NCBI RefSeq assembly: GCF_907165195.1
Contig: NZ_OU015584.1
Span: 3,668,978-3,732,977, forward strand
Direction of reading: 5' to 3'
From: Parvicella tangerina
GTDB taxonomy: Bacteria > Bacteroidota > Bacteroidia > Flavobacteriales_D > Parvicellaceae
Length of the DNA: 64,000 nucleotides
Shown: piece by piece, positions 56,814-64,000 of the stretch
Layout of the letters: the number at the start of each line of letters is the position of its first letter
How positions within the stretch are numbered: the first letter of the stretch is position 1
Translations under genes and position numbers: made by a program
The notes under the pieces: generated by a model
What the model was told of the DNA's origin: nothing
Seen by the model: the letters and a program-made list of their open reading frames with translations, nothing else
The model's database searches: none

Positions 56814-58598
56814 TTAGTAATTTGACTTGTTCATTTTTTCAATTTCTTCAATCTCCTCAGCAGTCATTTCTTTGAAGAAGACACGAGAGAAATCGGCCAG
56901 TGCCAATCCATTATTGTAAAACCCTCTCACATCAGAATGATACATCGTATAGTTTTCCGTATACCAAAGCACCATTATCGGAGCGTCCTCCATCATGATC
57001 TTCTCGGCTTCAGCGAAGTAGTTGTTGCGTTCAATATCATCTACGGTCACTTTTCCTAAATTATACAACGAATCAAATTTAGCATTCGTATATCTCATAA
57101 CATTAGGATAAGAAGGCTCACTCATAGAAGTTGGCACTTCACCACCGTAGAAAATAGATAAAAAGCTCTCAGGTGAAGGAAAGTCCGCAACCCAAGCAGA
57201 TCGATAGATTTCAGATTTTCCAAGTTTTGAATTTTCCATTTTTGTTTTGAAGGAAACCTGATCAATGGAGATGGTAATTCCCAGGTTCTCTTTGATTTGT
57301 CTCTCGATATCTGTGGACACCAATTTGTGTACATTTCCTCCCAGGTTTATTTCCAATGTAATCTCCGGAAATCCTTCTCCATTAGGATACCCAGCTTCAG
57401 CCAAAAGTTGTTTTGCCAACTCAGGATTATAATCATACCCCTTTATTCGGCTAAAGTCATACGTGTTAAAAGCAGGAATCTTTGGTGTAATACCATACAT
57501 TCCAGGTGTCCCCTGTCCATTAAGCACCTCATTTAAAAGAGAGTTCCTATCGATAGCATAGTTGAATGCTTTCCTTACTCTAACATCATCAAACGGAGGT
57601 TGTGTGCAGATGAAAGCATAATACTCCGTACTCAAATCTGGTTGCCTGTCTAAAATTGTTTTTGGAGGGTTATTCTTAAAATTCTCGATATTCTCAGAAA
57701 CCACCTGAGCGATCTTTGCTGATGGCAAACCTTGAATAAGTGAAAGTTTATGCTCGTTGAACATTTCTAGTTGTTCAAGCTTACTCGGAACAAATGCAAA
57801 ATGAATAGAATCTAAGTAGGGCAATGCGTTTCCATTTTCGTCTCTACCATAGTACTTTGGATTATAAACCAGGTCAATGGCTTTAGTCATATCCTTAGGC
57901 TTAGTGTACATAAAAGGGCCGCATCCAACCGTCATTTCCTTTCCATATTTCTCAAAAGCCTCTTTTGGAATAATACTCGTATTGGGCATTGCAAGAATAT
58001 AAATAAAGGATGAAGACGGTTCATTCAACGTAAATTTGACCGTGTGATCATCGACAATTTCAAGACCTTCGATGTGATCAGCGGTTCCATTAAAAAAGGC
58101 TTCAGCACCCTTCAGATAAGGCTTCAGAAATGAGGAATACGAATATTCACACTCTTTTGAACAAAGCAACTCAAAAGTATATTTTACGTCCTCAGCAGAA
58201 AGCACTCTTCCAACGCCTCCTTCAAAGCATTCATCATCATGGAAGCGAACATTATCTCGCAAATGAAAAGTGTATTCAGTTTTCGCATCATTAACCGTCC
58301 AATCATCTGCAACAGCAGGTCTTATACTGTAATCTCTTGGATCGTACTCTACCAGCCCATCATGAATTTGTGAAACTACTTTAGACGAAGTAACATCGAG
58401 CACTTCTAGTGGGAAGATAGAAGAATAGGTTTCATCTTCACTAACCGACAAAGTACCTCCATAAAAAACGGTTTTTCCGTCTGATTCTCGTTTATTCACC
58501 TCTCCACCATCAACTTCATCTCCTTCTGTTTCACAAGAACTGAGCGCAAACAGCGCAAAACCAACTAAAAATAAGTGTTGTAACTTCATATGTTTCAC
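56814..58598 (-). CDS. ABC transporter substrate-binding lipoprotein, oligopeptide type
   Basis: A 594-residue family 5 extracellular solute-binding protein with a lipoprotein signal (ALSSC, lipid Cys22; Met4 is an alternative start). Seen: VYDPRDYSIRPAVADDWTV-type opening (LVEYDPRDYSIRPAVADDW), TFHLRDNVRFHD, and the RKAFNYAIDRNSLL motif typical of OppA/DppA. It would capture peptides for import; no permease or ATPase gene is nearby. Bactofilin follows after three bases. Confidence 0.92.
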   Translation of the reverse strand: MKHMKLQHLFLVGFALFALSSCETEGDEVDGGEVNKRESDGKTVFYGGTLSVSEDETYSSIFPLEVLDVTSSKVVSQIHDGLVEYDPRDYSIRPAVADDWTVNDAKTEYTFHLRDNVRFHDDECFEGGVGRVLSAEDVKYTFELLCSKECEYSYSSFLKPYLKGAEAFFNGTADHIEGLEIVDDHTVKFTLNEPSSSFIYILAMPNTSIIPKEAFEKYGKEMTVGCGPFMYTKPKDMTKAIDLVYNPKYYGRDENGNALPYLDSIHFAFVPSKLEQLEMFNEHKLSLIQGLPSAKIAQVVSENIENFKNNPPKTILDRQPDLSTEYYAFICTQPPFDDVRVRKAFNYAIDRNSLLNEVLNGQGTPGMYGITPKIPAFNTYDFSRIKGYDYNPELAKQLLAEAGYPNGEGFPEITLEINLGGNVHKLVSTDIERQIKENLGITISIDQVSFKTKMENSKLGKSEIYRSAWVADFPSPESFLSIFYGGEVPTSMSEPSYPNVMRYTNAKFDSLYNLGKVTVDDIERNNYFAEAEKIMMEDAPIMVLWYTENYTMYHSDVRGFYNNGLALADFSRVFFKEMTAEEIEEIEKMNKSNY

Positions 58599-58764
58599 AT
58601 AAATTTAACACTCAAAGATAGAAAAACCATTTCACATAACCGCAACGATTGTGCAACTTCATTACTTTTAGGTATATTTATTGGAAGAAAGAAGATATCC
58701 ATCTGCTGTTTAAATATGTTTATCGAATTTAAATACGGTCTGGAAAAGTGAAAAATTGATGGAA

Positions 58765-58772
58765 TAACTTTG
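58765..58772 (+). promoter_or_regulatory. -7 box upstream of the secreted protein gene
   Basis: TAACTTTG, an exact TAnnTTTG match, 69 bases before ATG 58842. Confidence 0.5.
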
Positions 58773-58841
58773 AAATTTGAAAAAATGAACTTAATATTGC
58801 CCATTGAAAAGGCTATCAACACATTGAAGATTTATACAGAA

Positions 58842-59639
58842 ATGAAAAAATTACTTGCAATAGTTGCTTTATTAAGCTTTGGTTTTGGGTTCGCTCAAAA
58901 CGAGGCGAGTATTGTGCATGAAGGACATTACCAAGGAAAGAACTTGTACGTTCAAAATCCGTTTGCCGGAAGTGGTGTTGGATTTTGTGTGATCAAAGTG
59001 ACTGTTAACGGAGACGTAACTACCGATCAAATTTCTTCGAGTGCATTCGAAATTGACTTTGGAAATCTTAACCTTCAACTTGGAGATCCAGTTGTGGTAA
59101 AGATCGTTCACAAAACAGATTGCCTTCCTAAAGTGTTGAACCCTGAAGTGTTGAAGCCTAAATCTACTTTTGAAACTACAAGCATTGCTGTTGAAGGCGG
59201 AAAAACGTTGAAGTGGAGTACTACTGGCGAGCAAGGTAAGTTGACTTACATTGTTGAACAGTACAGATGGAACAAGTGGATTAAGGTAGGTGAAGTTGAC
59301 GGGATAGGAACACCAGGAGCCAACAATTATGAATTCCAGGTTGAACTTCATTCTGGTACAAACAAGTTTAGAGTGAAGCAGATTGATTATAGTGGTAAAC
59401 CTAATATCTCACCTGCAGCTAAGGTTGACTCTGATGCACCTAAGTTGGAGTTGGTTAGTGATAAATCCAGAGATGTTGAGTTCACAGGAAGTACGCTTTA
59501 CGAGATTTTCGACACTTATGGGAATATGGTAAAGAAAGGTTATGGACAAAAAATCGATTGTTCAAACTTGGAAAAAGGTCTTTACTATGTGAATTACGAC
59601 AACACCACGGGTGACGTTTGGAATAAGAACAAGAAATAA
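58842..59639 (+). CDS. secreted protein with short T9SS type A-like tail
   Basis: A 265-residue protein with a signal peptide (about 1-18, GFGFAQ). ATG 58842 is chosen because it directly precedes the signal peptide; in-frame starts at 58770 and 58785 would bury it. A fibronectin-like segment (about 120-195, TTGEQGKLTYIVEQYRWNKW) is followed by a sorting-domain-like end (FDTYGNMVKKGYGQKIDCSN, then EKGLYYVNYDN). Similar proteins often precede T9SS-dependent secretion, but this tail is short and ends in Lys-rich residues, so export by T9SS is not certain. Confidence 0.75.
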   Translation: MKKLLAIVALLSFGFGFAQNEASIVHEGHYQGKNLYVQNPFAGSGVGFCVIKVTVNGDVTTDQISSSAFEIDFGNLNLQLGDPVVVKIVHKTDCLPKVLNPEVLKPKSTFETTSIAVEGGKTLKWSTTGEQGKLTYIVEQYRWNKWIKVGEVDGIGTPGANNYEFQVELHSGTNKFRVKQIDYSGKPNISPAAKVDSDAPKLELVSDKSRDVEFTGSTLYEIFDTYGNMVKKGYGQKIDCSNLEKGLYYVNYDNTTGDVWNKNKK

Positions 59640-59659
59640 TTCACAGAATAATATTAAGA

Positions 59660-59693
59660 ATCCAGACACTCATTGAGGTCTGGATTTTTTTTG
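59660..59693 (+). terminator. Rho-independent terminator after the secreted protein gene
   Basis: ATCCAGAC (59661-59668) pairs with GTCTGGAT (59679-59686), followed by eight Ts. It overlaps a possible upstream start of the next gene at 59673, arguing for ATG 59709. Confidence 0.85.
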
Positions 59694-59708
59694 CTCAATA
59701 CTTTAGAG

Positions 59709-60113
59709 ATGAAAAAAATAGAACACCTTGGAATTGCAGTCAAAGATCTGAAGAAATCGAATGAAATATTTTCTAAACTCTTGAACACTGCCCCATACAA
59801 AGAGGAAGCTGTTGAAAGTGAGGGAGTAACAACTTCATTCTTTCAGGTTGGTGATAGCAAGATTGAACTATTACAAGCTACCCGATCAGACAGTCCAATT
59901 GCAAAGTTTATTGAGAAAAAAGGCGAAGGCATTCATCACGTGGCCTTCAATGTTGAGGATATTGAGAAAGAGATCGAACGATTACAAGAAGAAGGGTTTG
60001 AATTGATTCACAAGCAGGCCAAACCAGGAGCGGATAACATGCTGATTGCCTTTTTGCACCCAAAATCTACAAACGGGATGCTTGTGGAAATCTGTCAGCA
60101 AATAGTTGACTGA
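59709..60113 (+). CDS. mce: methylmalonyl-CoA epimerase
   Basis: A 134-residue glyoxalase/VOC-fold enzyme converting (S)- to (R)-methylmalonyl-CoA in the propionate/succinyl-CoA pathway. Seen: the metal-binding HLGIAVKDL, the IHHVAFNVEDI segment, and a late MLVEICQ. Full length for the family. The start is ATG 59709, preceded by a near-consensus -7 box (TACTTTAG). The 3' end overlaps the convergent HAD gene by 47 bases. The mutase subunits are not in the window. Confidence 0.93.
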   Translation: MKKIEHLGIAVKDLKKSNEIFSKLLNTAPYKEEAVESEGVTTSFFQVGDSKIELLQATRSDSPIAKFIEKKGEGIHHVAFNVEDIEKEIERLQEEGFELIHKQAKPGADNMLIAFLHPKSTNGMLVEICQQIVD

Positions 60114-60720
60114 CATCCACATGTCGCTCCAAATGAACCGCTGTAATTCCAGCGGACTGCGCGCCTTCTATATGCTGAATAGAGTCATCAATAAAAATGG
60201 TCTTCTCAGCTGCTAGACCATTTTCATCCAATACCAGTTGAAAACATTCACGATCAGGTTTTCGAAAGCCTATTCTATGCGATAAGTAAACTCTCTCGAA
60301 TGAATTGTATAACACGTTCTCTGGATAATTTTGATCAATTATTTTTAGAAATGCCGCTTCGTGAATTTCGTTGGTATTACTCAATAGAAATATCCTAAAG
60401 GCTTTGCCAAGCTCCATCAGGAGTTCTATTCGGTGTTGCGGAAGGTCAAGCAGCATTGCGTTCCAGGCAGCAATTACATCTTCCTCTGAAGCCTCGGGAA
60501 TAACTTCAGTAAGTTCACTTAGAAAGGTTTTCTTCGTAATTTTTCCTTTTTCAAACTGATCAAACAACCCTGTTTGGCGTTTTTGAGAGTATAAATCATC
60601 AAAACTACTTAAGCCCAATTTTTTAAACGCCTTTGCCGTAAGTTCATAATCAATGTTAAGCAATACCCCACCAAGGTCAAAAATGATATTTTCTTTGTCG
60701 TTCAAGTCAAGCATTTCCAT
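60067..60720 (-). CDS. HAD-IA family phosphatase
   Basis: A 217-residue haloacid dehalogenase-superfamily hydrolase. Seen: nucleophile Asp15 in IFDLGGVLLNID (the second acidic residue is replaced by Gly, as in the YihX-type branch), motif 2 LLSNTNE, motif 3 Lys in RKPDRE, and motif 4 FIDDS. Likely a small-molecule phosphatase such as a sugar-phosphate phosphatase. The last 15 codons are antisense to the mce 3' end. A near-consensus -7 box (CATATTTG) lies upstream. Confidence 0.92.
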   Translation of the reverse strand: MEMLDLNDKENIIFDLGGVLLNIDYELTAKAFKKLGLSSFDDLYSQKRQTGLFDQFEKGKITKKTFLSELTEVIPEASEEDVIAAWNAMLLDLPQHRIELLMELGKAFRIFLLSNTNEIHEAAFLKIIDQNYPENVLYNSFERVYLSHRIGFRKPDRECFQLVLDENGLAAEKTIFIDDSIQHIEGAQSAGITAVHLERHVDVSQLFADRFPQASRL

Positions 60721-60766
60721 TTTTTATTGCGTAAGTCAGCGCAAATATGTAAAATTGCAACCTCTT

Positions 60767-60786
60767 TTTCAAGAATATTCTTGAAA
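60767..60786. promoter_or_regulatory. 20-bp perfect palindrome between HAD gene and tRNA
   Basis: TTTCAAGAAT followed by ATTCTTGAAA, perfectly symmetric, in the spacer between the divergent HAD gene and tRNA gene. It could be an operator for either; no T-run, so it is not a terminator. Confidence 0.4.
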
Positions 60787-60828
60787 GGGCTCTAAATCCC
60801 AAACAAATCGGGATGGTTAGAGTGAAGA

Positions 60829-60905
60829 GGGCTCTTAGCTCAGCTGGTTAGAGCACCTGACTCATAATCAGGGGGTCCACGGTTCGAGCCCGTGAGAGCC
60901 CACCA
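60829..60905 (+). tRNA. tRNA with CAT anticodon (elongator Met or Ile2)
   Basis: A complete cloverleaf with encoded CCA (77 bases): acceptor GGGCTCT/AGAGCCC, D-arm GCTC/GAGC, anticodon stem CCTGA/TCAGG with loop CTCATAA, T-arm CACGG/CCGTG with TTCGAGC. The anticodon is CAT. G1-C72 pairing excludes an initiator tRNA. Whether C34 becomes lysidine (Ile2) or the tRNA is elongator Met cannot be settled by eye. Confidence 0.95.
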
Positions 60906-60950
60906 AAAGGCAGTCCTATTTCGCTAGATGTAGTGATCGGCTGCCTTTTT
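60906..60950 (+). terminator. terminator after the tRNA
   Basis: AAAGGCAG pairs with CTGCCTTT around a 29-base loop and is followed by a T-rich tail. Confidence 0.65.
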
Positions 60951-60998
60951 AATTTTTATTCATTTCACACGTAGTTTTACGATATCTTTGATATTCAC

Positions 60999-61006
60999 TA
61001 CATTTG
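60999..61006 (+). promoter_or_regulatory. -7 box of the DUF4290 gene
   Basis: TACATTTG, an exact TAnnTTTG match, 18 bases before ATG 61025. A second perfect box, TATCTTTG, lies 16 bases further up (60983-60990). Confidence 0.55.
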
Positions 61007-61024
61007 CCAATAGATATTGATTTT

Positions 61025-61657
61025 ATGAATTCATCCAGTTTAAGCTACAATACCGAAAGGGACGACATGGTTATTCCCGAGTACGGAAGAAACGTACAGA
61101 ACATGATCGCTGTAGCAAAAAGTATTGACGACAAAGAAGAAAGAAACCGTTGTGCTCAGGCCATCATTAAAGTAATGGGTCAATTAAACCCTCACCTACG
61201 TGATGTAGAGGACTTCAACCATAAACTTTGGGCTCATTTATTCATCATGTCTAACTTTGAACTTGACGTAGATTCACCATACCCAATTCCAAGCAAGGAA
61301 AGCTTTACATCAAAACCAGCATTGATGGACTACCCTCAAAGAAGAATTAAATACGGCCATTACGGTAAAATTGCTGAAGATTGGATTAAAGCAGCTTCTG
61401 AGATGAAAGATGGTGAAGAGAAAGACGCATTGGTCTTACGCTTAGCCAACATGTTAAAAGCCTCCTATTTAATCTGGAACAAAGATGCTGTGGAGAATAG
61501 CGTTATCGTTAAAAATCTTCAAGAAATGTCTAACGGATCTCTGACCATTTCTGAAGAGAAGTTAGCAGAAACTTCCGATCTTCTAAAGAACTTTAAACGA
61601 TCATCTAAAGGAGGAAACAATAATAAACGAAAAAATAAGCGTAGAAAGAGTAAATAA
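61025..61657 (+). CDS. DUF4290 family protein
   Basis: A 210-residue protein recognised as DUF4290 from YNTERDDMVIPEYGRNVQNM at the N-terminus and the HKLWAHLFIMSNFELDVDSP and YPQRRIKYGHYG motifs. Mostly helical, cytoplasmic, with a Lys/Arg/Asn-rich tail that may bind nucleic acid or membrane. The family is restricted to Bacteroidota and of unknown function. ATG 61025 is preferred to the TTG at 61004, which overlaps the -7 box. It lies upstream of murA, the usual neighbour in this phylum. Confidence 0.92.
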   Translation: MNSSSLSYNTERDDMVIPEYGRNVQNMIAVAKSIDDKEERNRCAQAIIKVMGQLNPHLRDVEDFNHKLWAHLFIMSNFELDVDSPYPIPSKESFTSKPALMDYPQRRIKYGHYGKIAEDWIKAASEMKDGEEKDALVLRLANMLKASYLIWNKDAVENSVIVKNLQEMSNGSLTISEEKLAETSDLLKNFKRSSKGGNNNKRKNKRRKSK

Positions 61658-61782
61658 CTCCCACTTCTCCTGGTTACAAACATTCTACCCTTAATAGAAA
61701 ATAATTTGTTAAAAAAGGGAGCCTGTTATATTCTATAACTTAACACTCGATAAGATTCGTTAATTTATAAATCAACATATAA

Positions 61783-63093
61783 ATGGGTTCATTCGAAGTA
61801 TTTGGGGGTAACAAATTAAAAGGTGAGTTAACTCCTCAAGGAGCAAAAAATGAGGCGCTTCAAGTATTAAACACCGTTCTGCTTACTGATCAGGAAGTTA
61901 TCATTTCAAACATTCCTGATATTGTCGATGTAAACAAACTAATCAACCTACTTCAAGCTTTGGGGGTTAAAGTTCAAAAGCTAGACAAAGGAAAATATAG
62001 CTTTTTAGCAGACGATATTGATGTAGACTATATGCTTACTGACGAGTTTAAGCAGAAAGGTGCTAGTCTACGAGGTTCAATTATGATCGTAGGACCTTTA
62101 TTGGCGAGATTTGGGAAAGGGTATATTCCAAAACCAGGTGGAGACAAAATTGGAAGAAGAAGGCTAGACACACATTTTATTGGTTTTGAGAAGTTAGGTG
62201 CTGGGTTTAAATATGATGCGGCTACCAACTTCTTTAAAGCAGAAGCTCCAGGGAACCGGCTAAAGGGAACTTATATGTTGCTCGATGAGGCATCAGTTAC
62301 GGGAACAGCCAACATCGTTATGGCAGCGGTTCTAGCTGAAGGGAAAACGACCATCTATAACGCTGCGTGCGAACCCTACTTGCAACAACTTTGTAAGATG
62401 CTGAACAGTATGGGCGCAAAGATTTCTGGTGTAGGATCTAATCTATTGACTATAGAAGGCGTTGAGAAACTAGGCGGTTGTGAACATCGCATCTTGCCAG
62501 ATATGATTGAGATTGGTAGTTTTATAGGGCTTGCGGCAATGACCCAATCTGACATCACAATTAAAAATGTTTCCTACGAAAACCTTGGTATTATTCCTGA
62601 TGTTTTCAAACGTTTGGGGATAAAAATGGAATTGATAGGTGATGACCTCCGAATTCCAGAACAAGAACTCTACGAAATTGAGACGTTTATTGACGGTTCA
62701 ATCATGACCATTTCAGACGCTCCATGGCCAGGGTTTACACCAGATTTATTAAGTATTATTCTCGTAACAGCCACACAAGCCAGAGGAAGCGTGTTAGTTC
62801 ATCAAAAAATGTTTGAAAGCCGCCTGTTCTTTGTAGATAAACTCATTGATATGGGAGCACAGATAATTCTTTGTGATCCACATCGTGCAACAGTTATTGG
62901 CCTGGAACGAAAAACGCAGTTACGTGGAATTACCATGACCTCTCCTGATATTCGTGCTGGAGTATCTCTATTGATTGCTGCTTTATCAGCCGAAGGCAGA
63001 TCTCTTATTCACAACATTGAGCAAATTGACCGGGGGTATGAAAACATTGAATTAAGACTGAATAATTTAGGTGCTGATATCCGCAGGATATAG
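61783..63093 (+). CDS. murA: UDP-N-acetylglucosamine 1-carboxyvinyltransferase, Cys-to-Asp variant
   Basis: A 436-residue enzyme that transfers enolpyruvate to UDP-GlcNAc, the first committed step of peptidoglycan synthesis. Seen: GAKNEALQVL near the N-terminus (catalytic Lys), the GSIMIVGPLLARFGKG segment, and the active loop PGGDKIGRRRLDTHF. The usual catalytic Cys (Cys115 in Escherichia coli) is Asp121 here; this change is known to make MurA insensitive to fosfomycin while keeping activity. Full length. Confidence 0.97.
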   Translation: MGSFEVFGGNKLKGELTPQGAKNEALQVLNTVLLTDQEVIISNIPDIVDVNKLINLLQALGVKVQKLDKGKYSFLADDIDVDYMLTDEFKQKGASLRGSIMIVGPLLARFGKGYIPKPGGDKIGRRRLDTHFIGFEKLGAGFKYDAATNFFKAEAPGNRLKGTYMLLDEASVTGTANIVMAAVLAEGKTTIYNAACEPYLQQLCKMLNSMGAKISGVGSNLLTIEGVEKLGGCEHRILPDMIEIGSFIGLAAMTQSDITIKNVSYENLGIIPDVFKRLGIKMELIGDDLRIPEQELYEIETFIDGSIMTISDAPWPGFTPDLLSIILVTATQARGSVLVHQKMFESRLFFVDKLIDMGAQIILCDPHRATVIGLERKTQLRGITMTSPDIRAGVSLLIAALSAEGRSLIHNIEQIDRGYENIELRLNNLGADIRRI

Positions 63094-63145
63094 ACTGTTT
63101 TATGGAACAGTTTTTGCAGCAGACAGAGCTAAATTCATTTACCAC

Positions 63146-63721
63146 ATGAGAAAGATTAAGTTATTTATTATTCCATTGTTCAGCATTTTGATTCTGACAA
63201 GTAGTTTTCATTGGCCTCCTGAAAAACAGTTCTGGTCAATAAAAGCATGGCTAAAGAGTATTCAGGGAACACAAGTTGGTATTAACGTTGGAGACATTGC
63301 GCCAGATATAAAAATGGGAGGTATTGATGGGAAGGAACTTTCCCTATACGATCTTAGGGGTAAGGTTGTTTTAATTGATTTTTGGGCAAGTTGGTGCGGT
63401 CCATGTAGGTATGAAAACCCCAATGTAGTAGAAGCATACGATAAATATCACAGTGAAAAATTTCGAAACGGGAAAGGTTTTGAAGTGTTTAGCGTATCAC
63501 TTGACGCCTATAAATCAGCATGGACAAATGCCGTCAAAAAAGATAACTTAAAATGGAAGTACCACGTTTGTGACTTTAAAAAATGGTCCAATGAAGCGGC
63601 TAAGCTTTACAAAATTAACTCGATTCCTACTAATGTGTTGGTAGATGGTAATGGAGTAATTATTGCTAAGAATCTTAGAGGAATTGAACTCCATAAGGCC
63701 CTAGATAAAATTCTAGAATAG
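63146..63721 (+). CDS. TlpA-like exported thioredoxin
   Basis: A 191-residue protein with an N-terminal signal or anchor helix (about 4-20), then a TlpA/ResA-like thioredoxin domain (about 48-190) with the redox motif FWASWCGPC (Cys84, Cys87) and the cis-Pro region NSIPTNVLVD. It probably reduces or maintains thiols in the envelope. ATG 63146 is chosen as it directly precedes the signal; an in-frame start at 63071 would overlap the murA end and hide it. Confidence 0.9.
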   Translation: MRKIKLFIIPLFSILILTSSFHWPPEKQFWSIKAWLKSIQGTQVGINVGDIAPDIKMGGIDGKELSLYDLRGKVVLIDFWASWCGPCRYENPNVVEAYDKYHSEKFRNGKGFEVFSVSLDAYKSAWTNAVKKDNLKWKYHVCDFKKWSNEAAKLYKINSIPTNVLVDGNGVIIAKNLRGIELHKALDKILE

Positions 63722-63738
63722 ACATTGTTTTGACTGCC

Positions 63739-64000
63739 ATGGATCGTTACTCGAGACAAACGAAGCTAACAAATATTAATGAAAGAGGTCAGGAACTACT
63801 CCTGACCTCTTCTGTTTTGATTATTGGGGTTGGCGGATTAGGATGCCCAGTTGCCCAATACCTTGTGGGTGCTGGAGTGGGAAGAGTTGGTCTAGTTGAT
63901 GGCGATACTGTTGATCTCTCCAACCTTCACCGACAAGTACTCTACACCGAAGAAGATTGCAGATCACCAAAAGCATCTGCTGCCATGCGTCACCTCAAGA
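63739..64000 (+). CDS. ThiF/MoeB/HesA family E1-like adenylyltransferase, N-terminal part (cut by window edge)
   Basis: The frame is open from ATG 63739 to the right edge (87 codons). It opens with DRYSRQTKL, then the ATP-binding VLIIGVGGLGCPVAQYLVGAG motif and LVDGDTVDLSNLHRQVLY, typical of MoeB/ThiF proteins that adenylate the C-terminus of a sulfur carrier for molybdopterin or thiamin synthesis. The rest, including the zinc and catalytic Cys, is outside the window, so MoeB and ThiF cannot be told apart. It follows the TlpA-like gene by 17 bases. Confidence 0.88.
   Translation, partial: MDRYSRQTKLTNINERGQELLLTSSVLIIGVGGLGCPVAQYLVGAGVGRVGLVDGDTVDLSNLHRQVLYTEEDCRSPKASAAMRHLK

Noticed and set aside
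60787-60822. Possible decayed tRNA 5' half upstream of the tRNA (GGGCTCT and GGTTAGAG repeated)
   Set aside because: The two short matches are spaced differently from the real tRNA (28 versus 17 bases) and no D-arm or anticodon stem can be formed.

Overview
The window is a piece of an AT-rich Bacteroidota chromosome, most likely order Flavobacteriales (a Crocinitomicaceae/Cryomorphaceae-like marine lineage is my inference). Support comes from type IX secretion (T9SS) sorting domains of type A and type B, a PorP/SprF protein, DUF4290, DUF2723, a DnaG without its zinc ligands, and about a dozen perfect TAnnTTTG promoter boxes, the Bacteroidota -7 element, often placed only a few bases before the ATG.

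Layout. 1-12.3 kb: end of a MATE exporter, a secreted protein with a possible caspase-like fold, ribBA, a giant DUF2723 membrane protein, a polysaccharide deacetylase, an ECF sigma factor with a membrane anti-sigma-like partner carrying PKD and gliding C-terminal domains, a YhhN lysoplasmalogenase and a membrane pyrophosphatase. 12.3-19.4 kb: a three-gene T9SS operon made of a 1517-residue PKD-repeat type B cargo, a TPR/PD40 protein and PorP/SprF. 20-27 kb: a WD40-caspase protein, an envelope beta-propeller protein and a SPOR-like protein. 27.3-42.3 kb: housekeeping genes (purF, ung, Lrp regulator, hydrolases, tandem TonB proteins, MscS, dnaG, msrA/msrB, LytTR regulator, cvpA, DUF72, holB). 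42.3-50 kb: an accessory cluster on the minus strand with four mosaic paralogous lipoproteins, one small lipoprotein, a 953-residue T9SS type A protein and a tail-fibre-like protein. 50-64 kb: M23 peptidase, T9SS protein, SpoU methyltransferase, mutS, universal stress protein, bactofilin, oligopeptide-binding lipoprotein, methylmalonyl-CoA epimerase, HAD phosphatase, a CAT-anticodon tRNA, DUF4290, murA, a TlpA-like thioredoxin and the start of a ThiF/MoeB-like E1 enzyme.

Most notable. (1) The accessory cluster is bracketed by two copies of the M23 peptidase 3' end. The intact gene ends at 49982. A detached 33-bp remnant at 42298-42330, next to holB, encodes the same last ten residues and stop codon, with differences only at third codon positions. 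The cluster therefore looks like a 7.7-kb island inserted at the 3' end of the M23 gene. (2) Two genes carry a one-base excess in an A-run near the 5' end: dnaG (seven As) and the WD40-caspase gene (four As). Removing one A restores the normal DnaG N-terminus in one and a clean signal peptide in the other. These are either assembly errors or real slippage sites. (3) MurA has Asp in place of the catalytic Cys, which predicts fosfomycin insensitivity. (4) The lipoprotein paralogs share a 74-bp identical or near-identical block and show swapping of signal peptides between subfamilies.

No CRISPR array, insertion sequence, integrase, rRNA or replication origin was seen.
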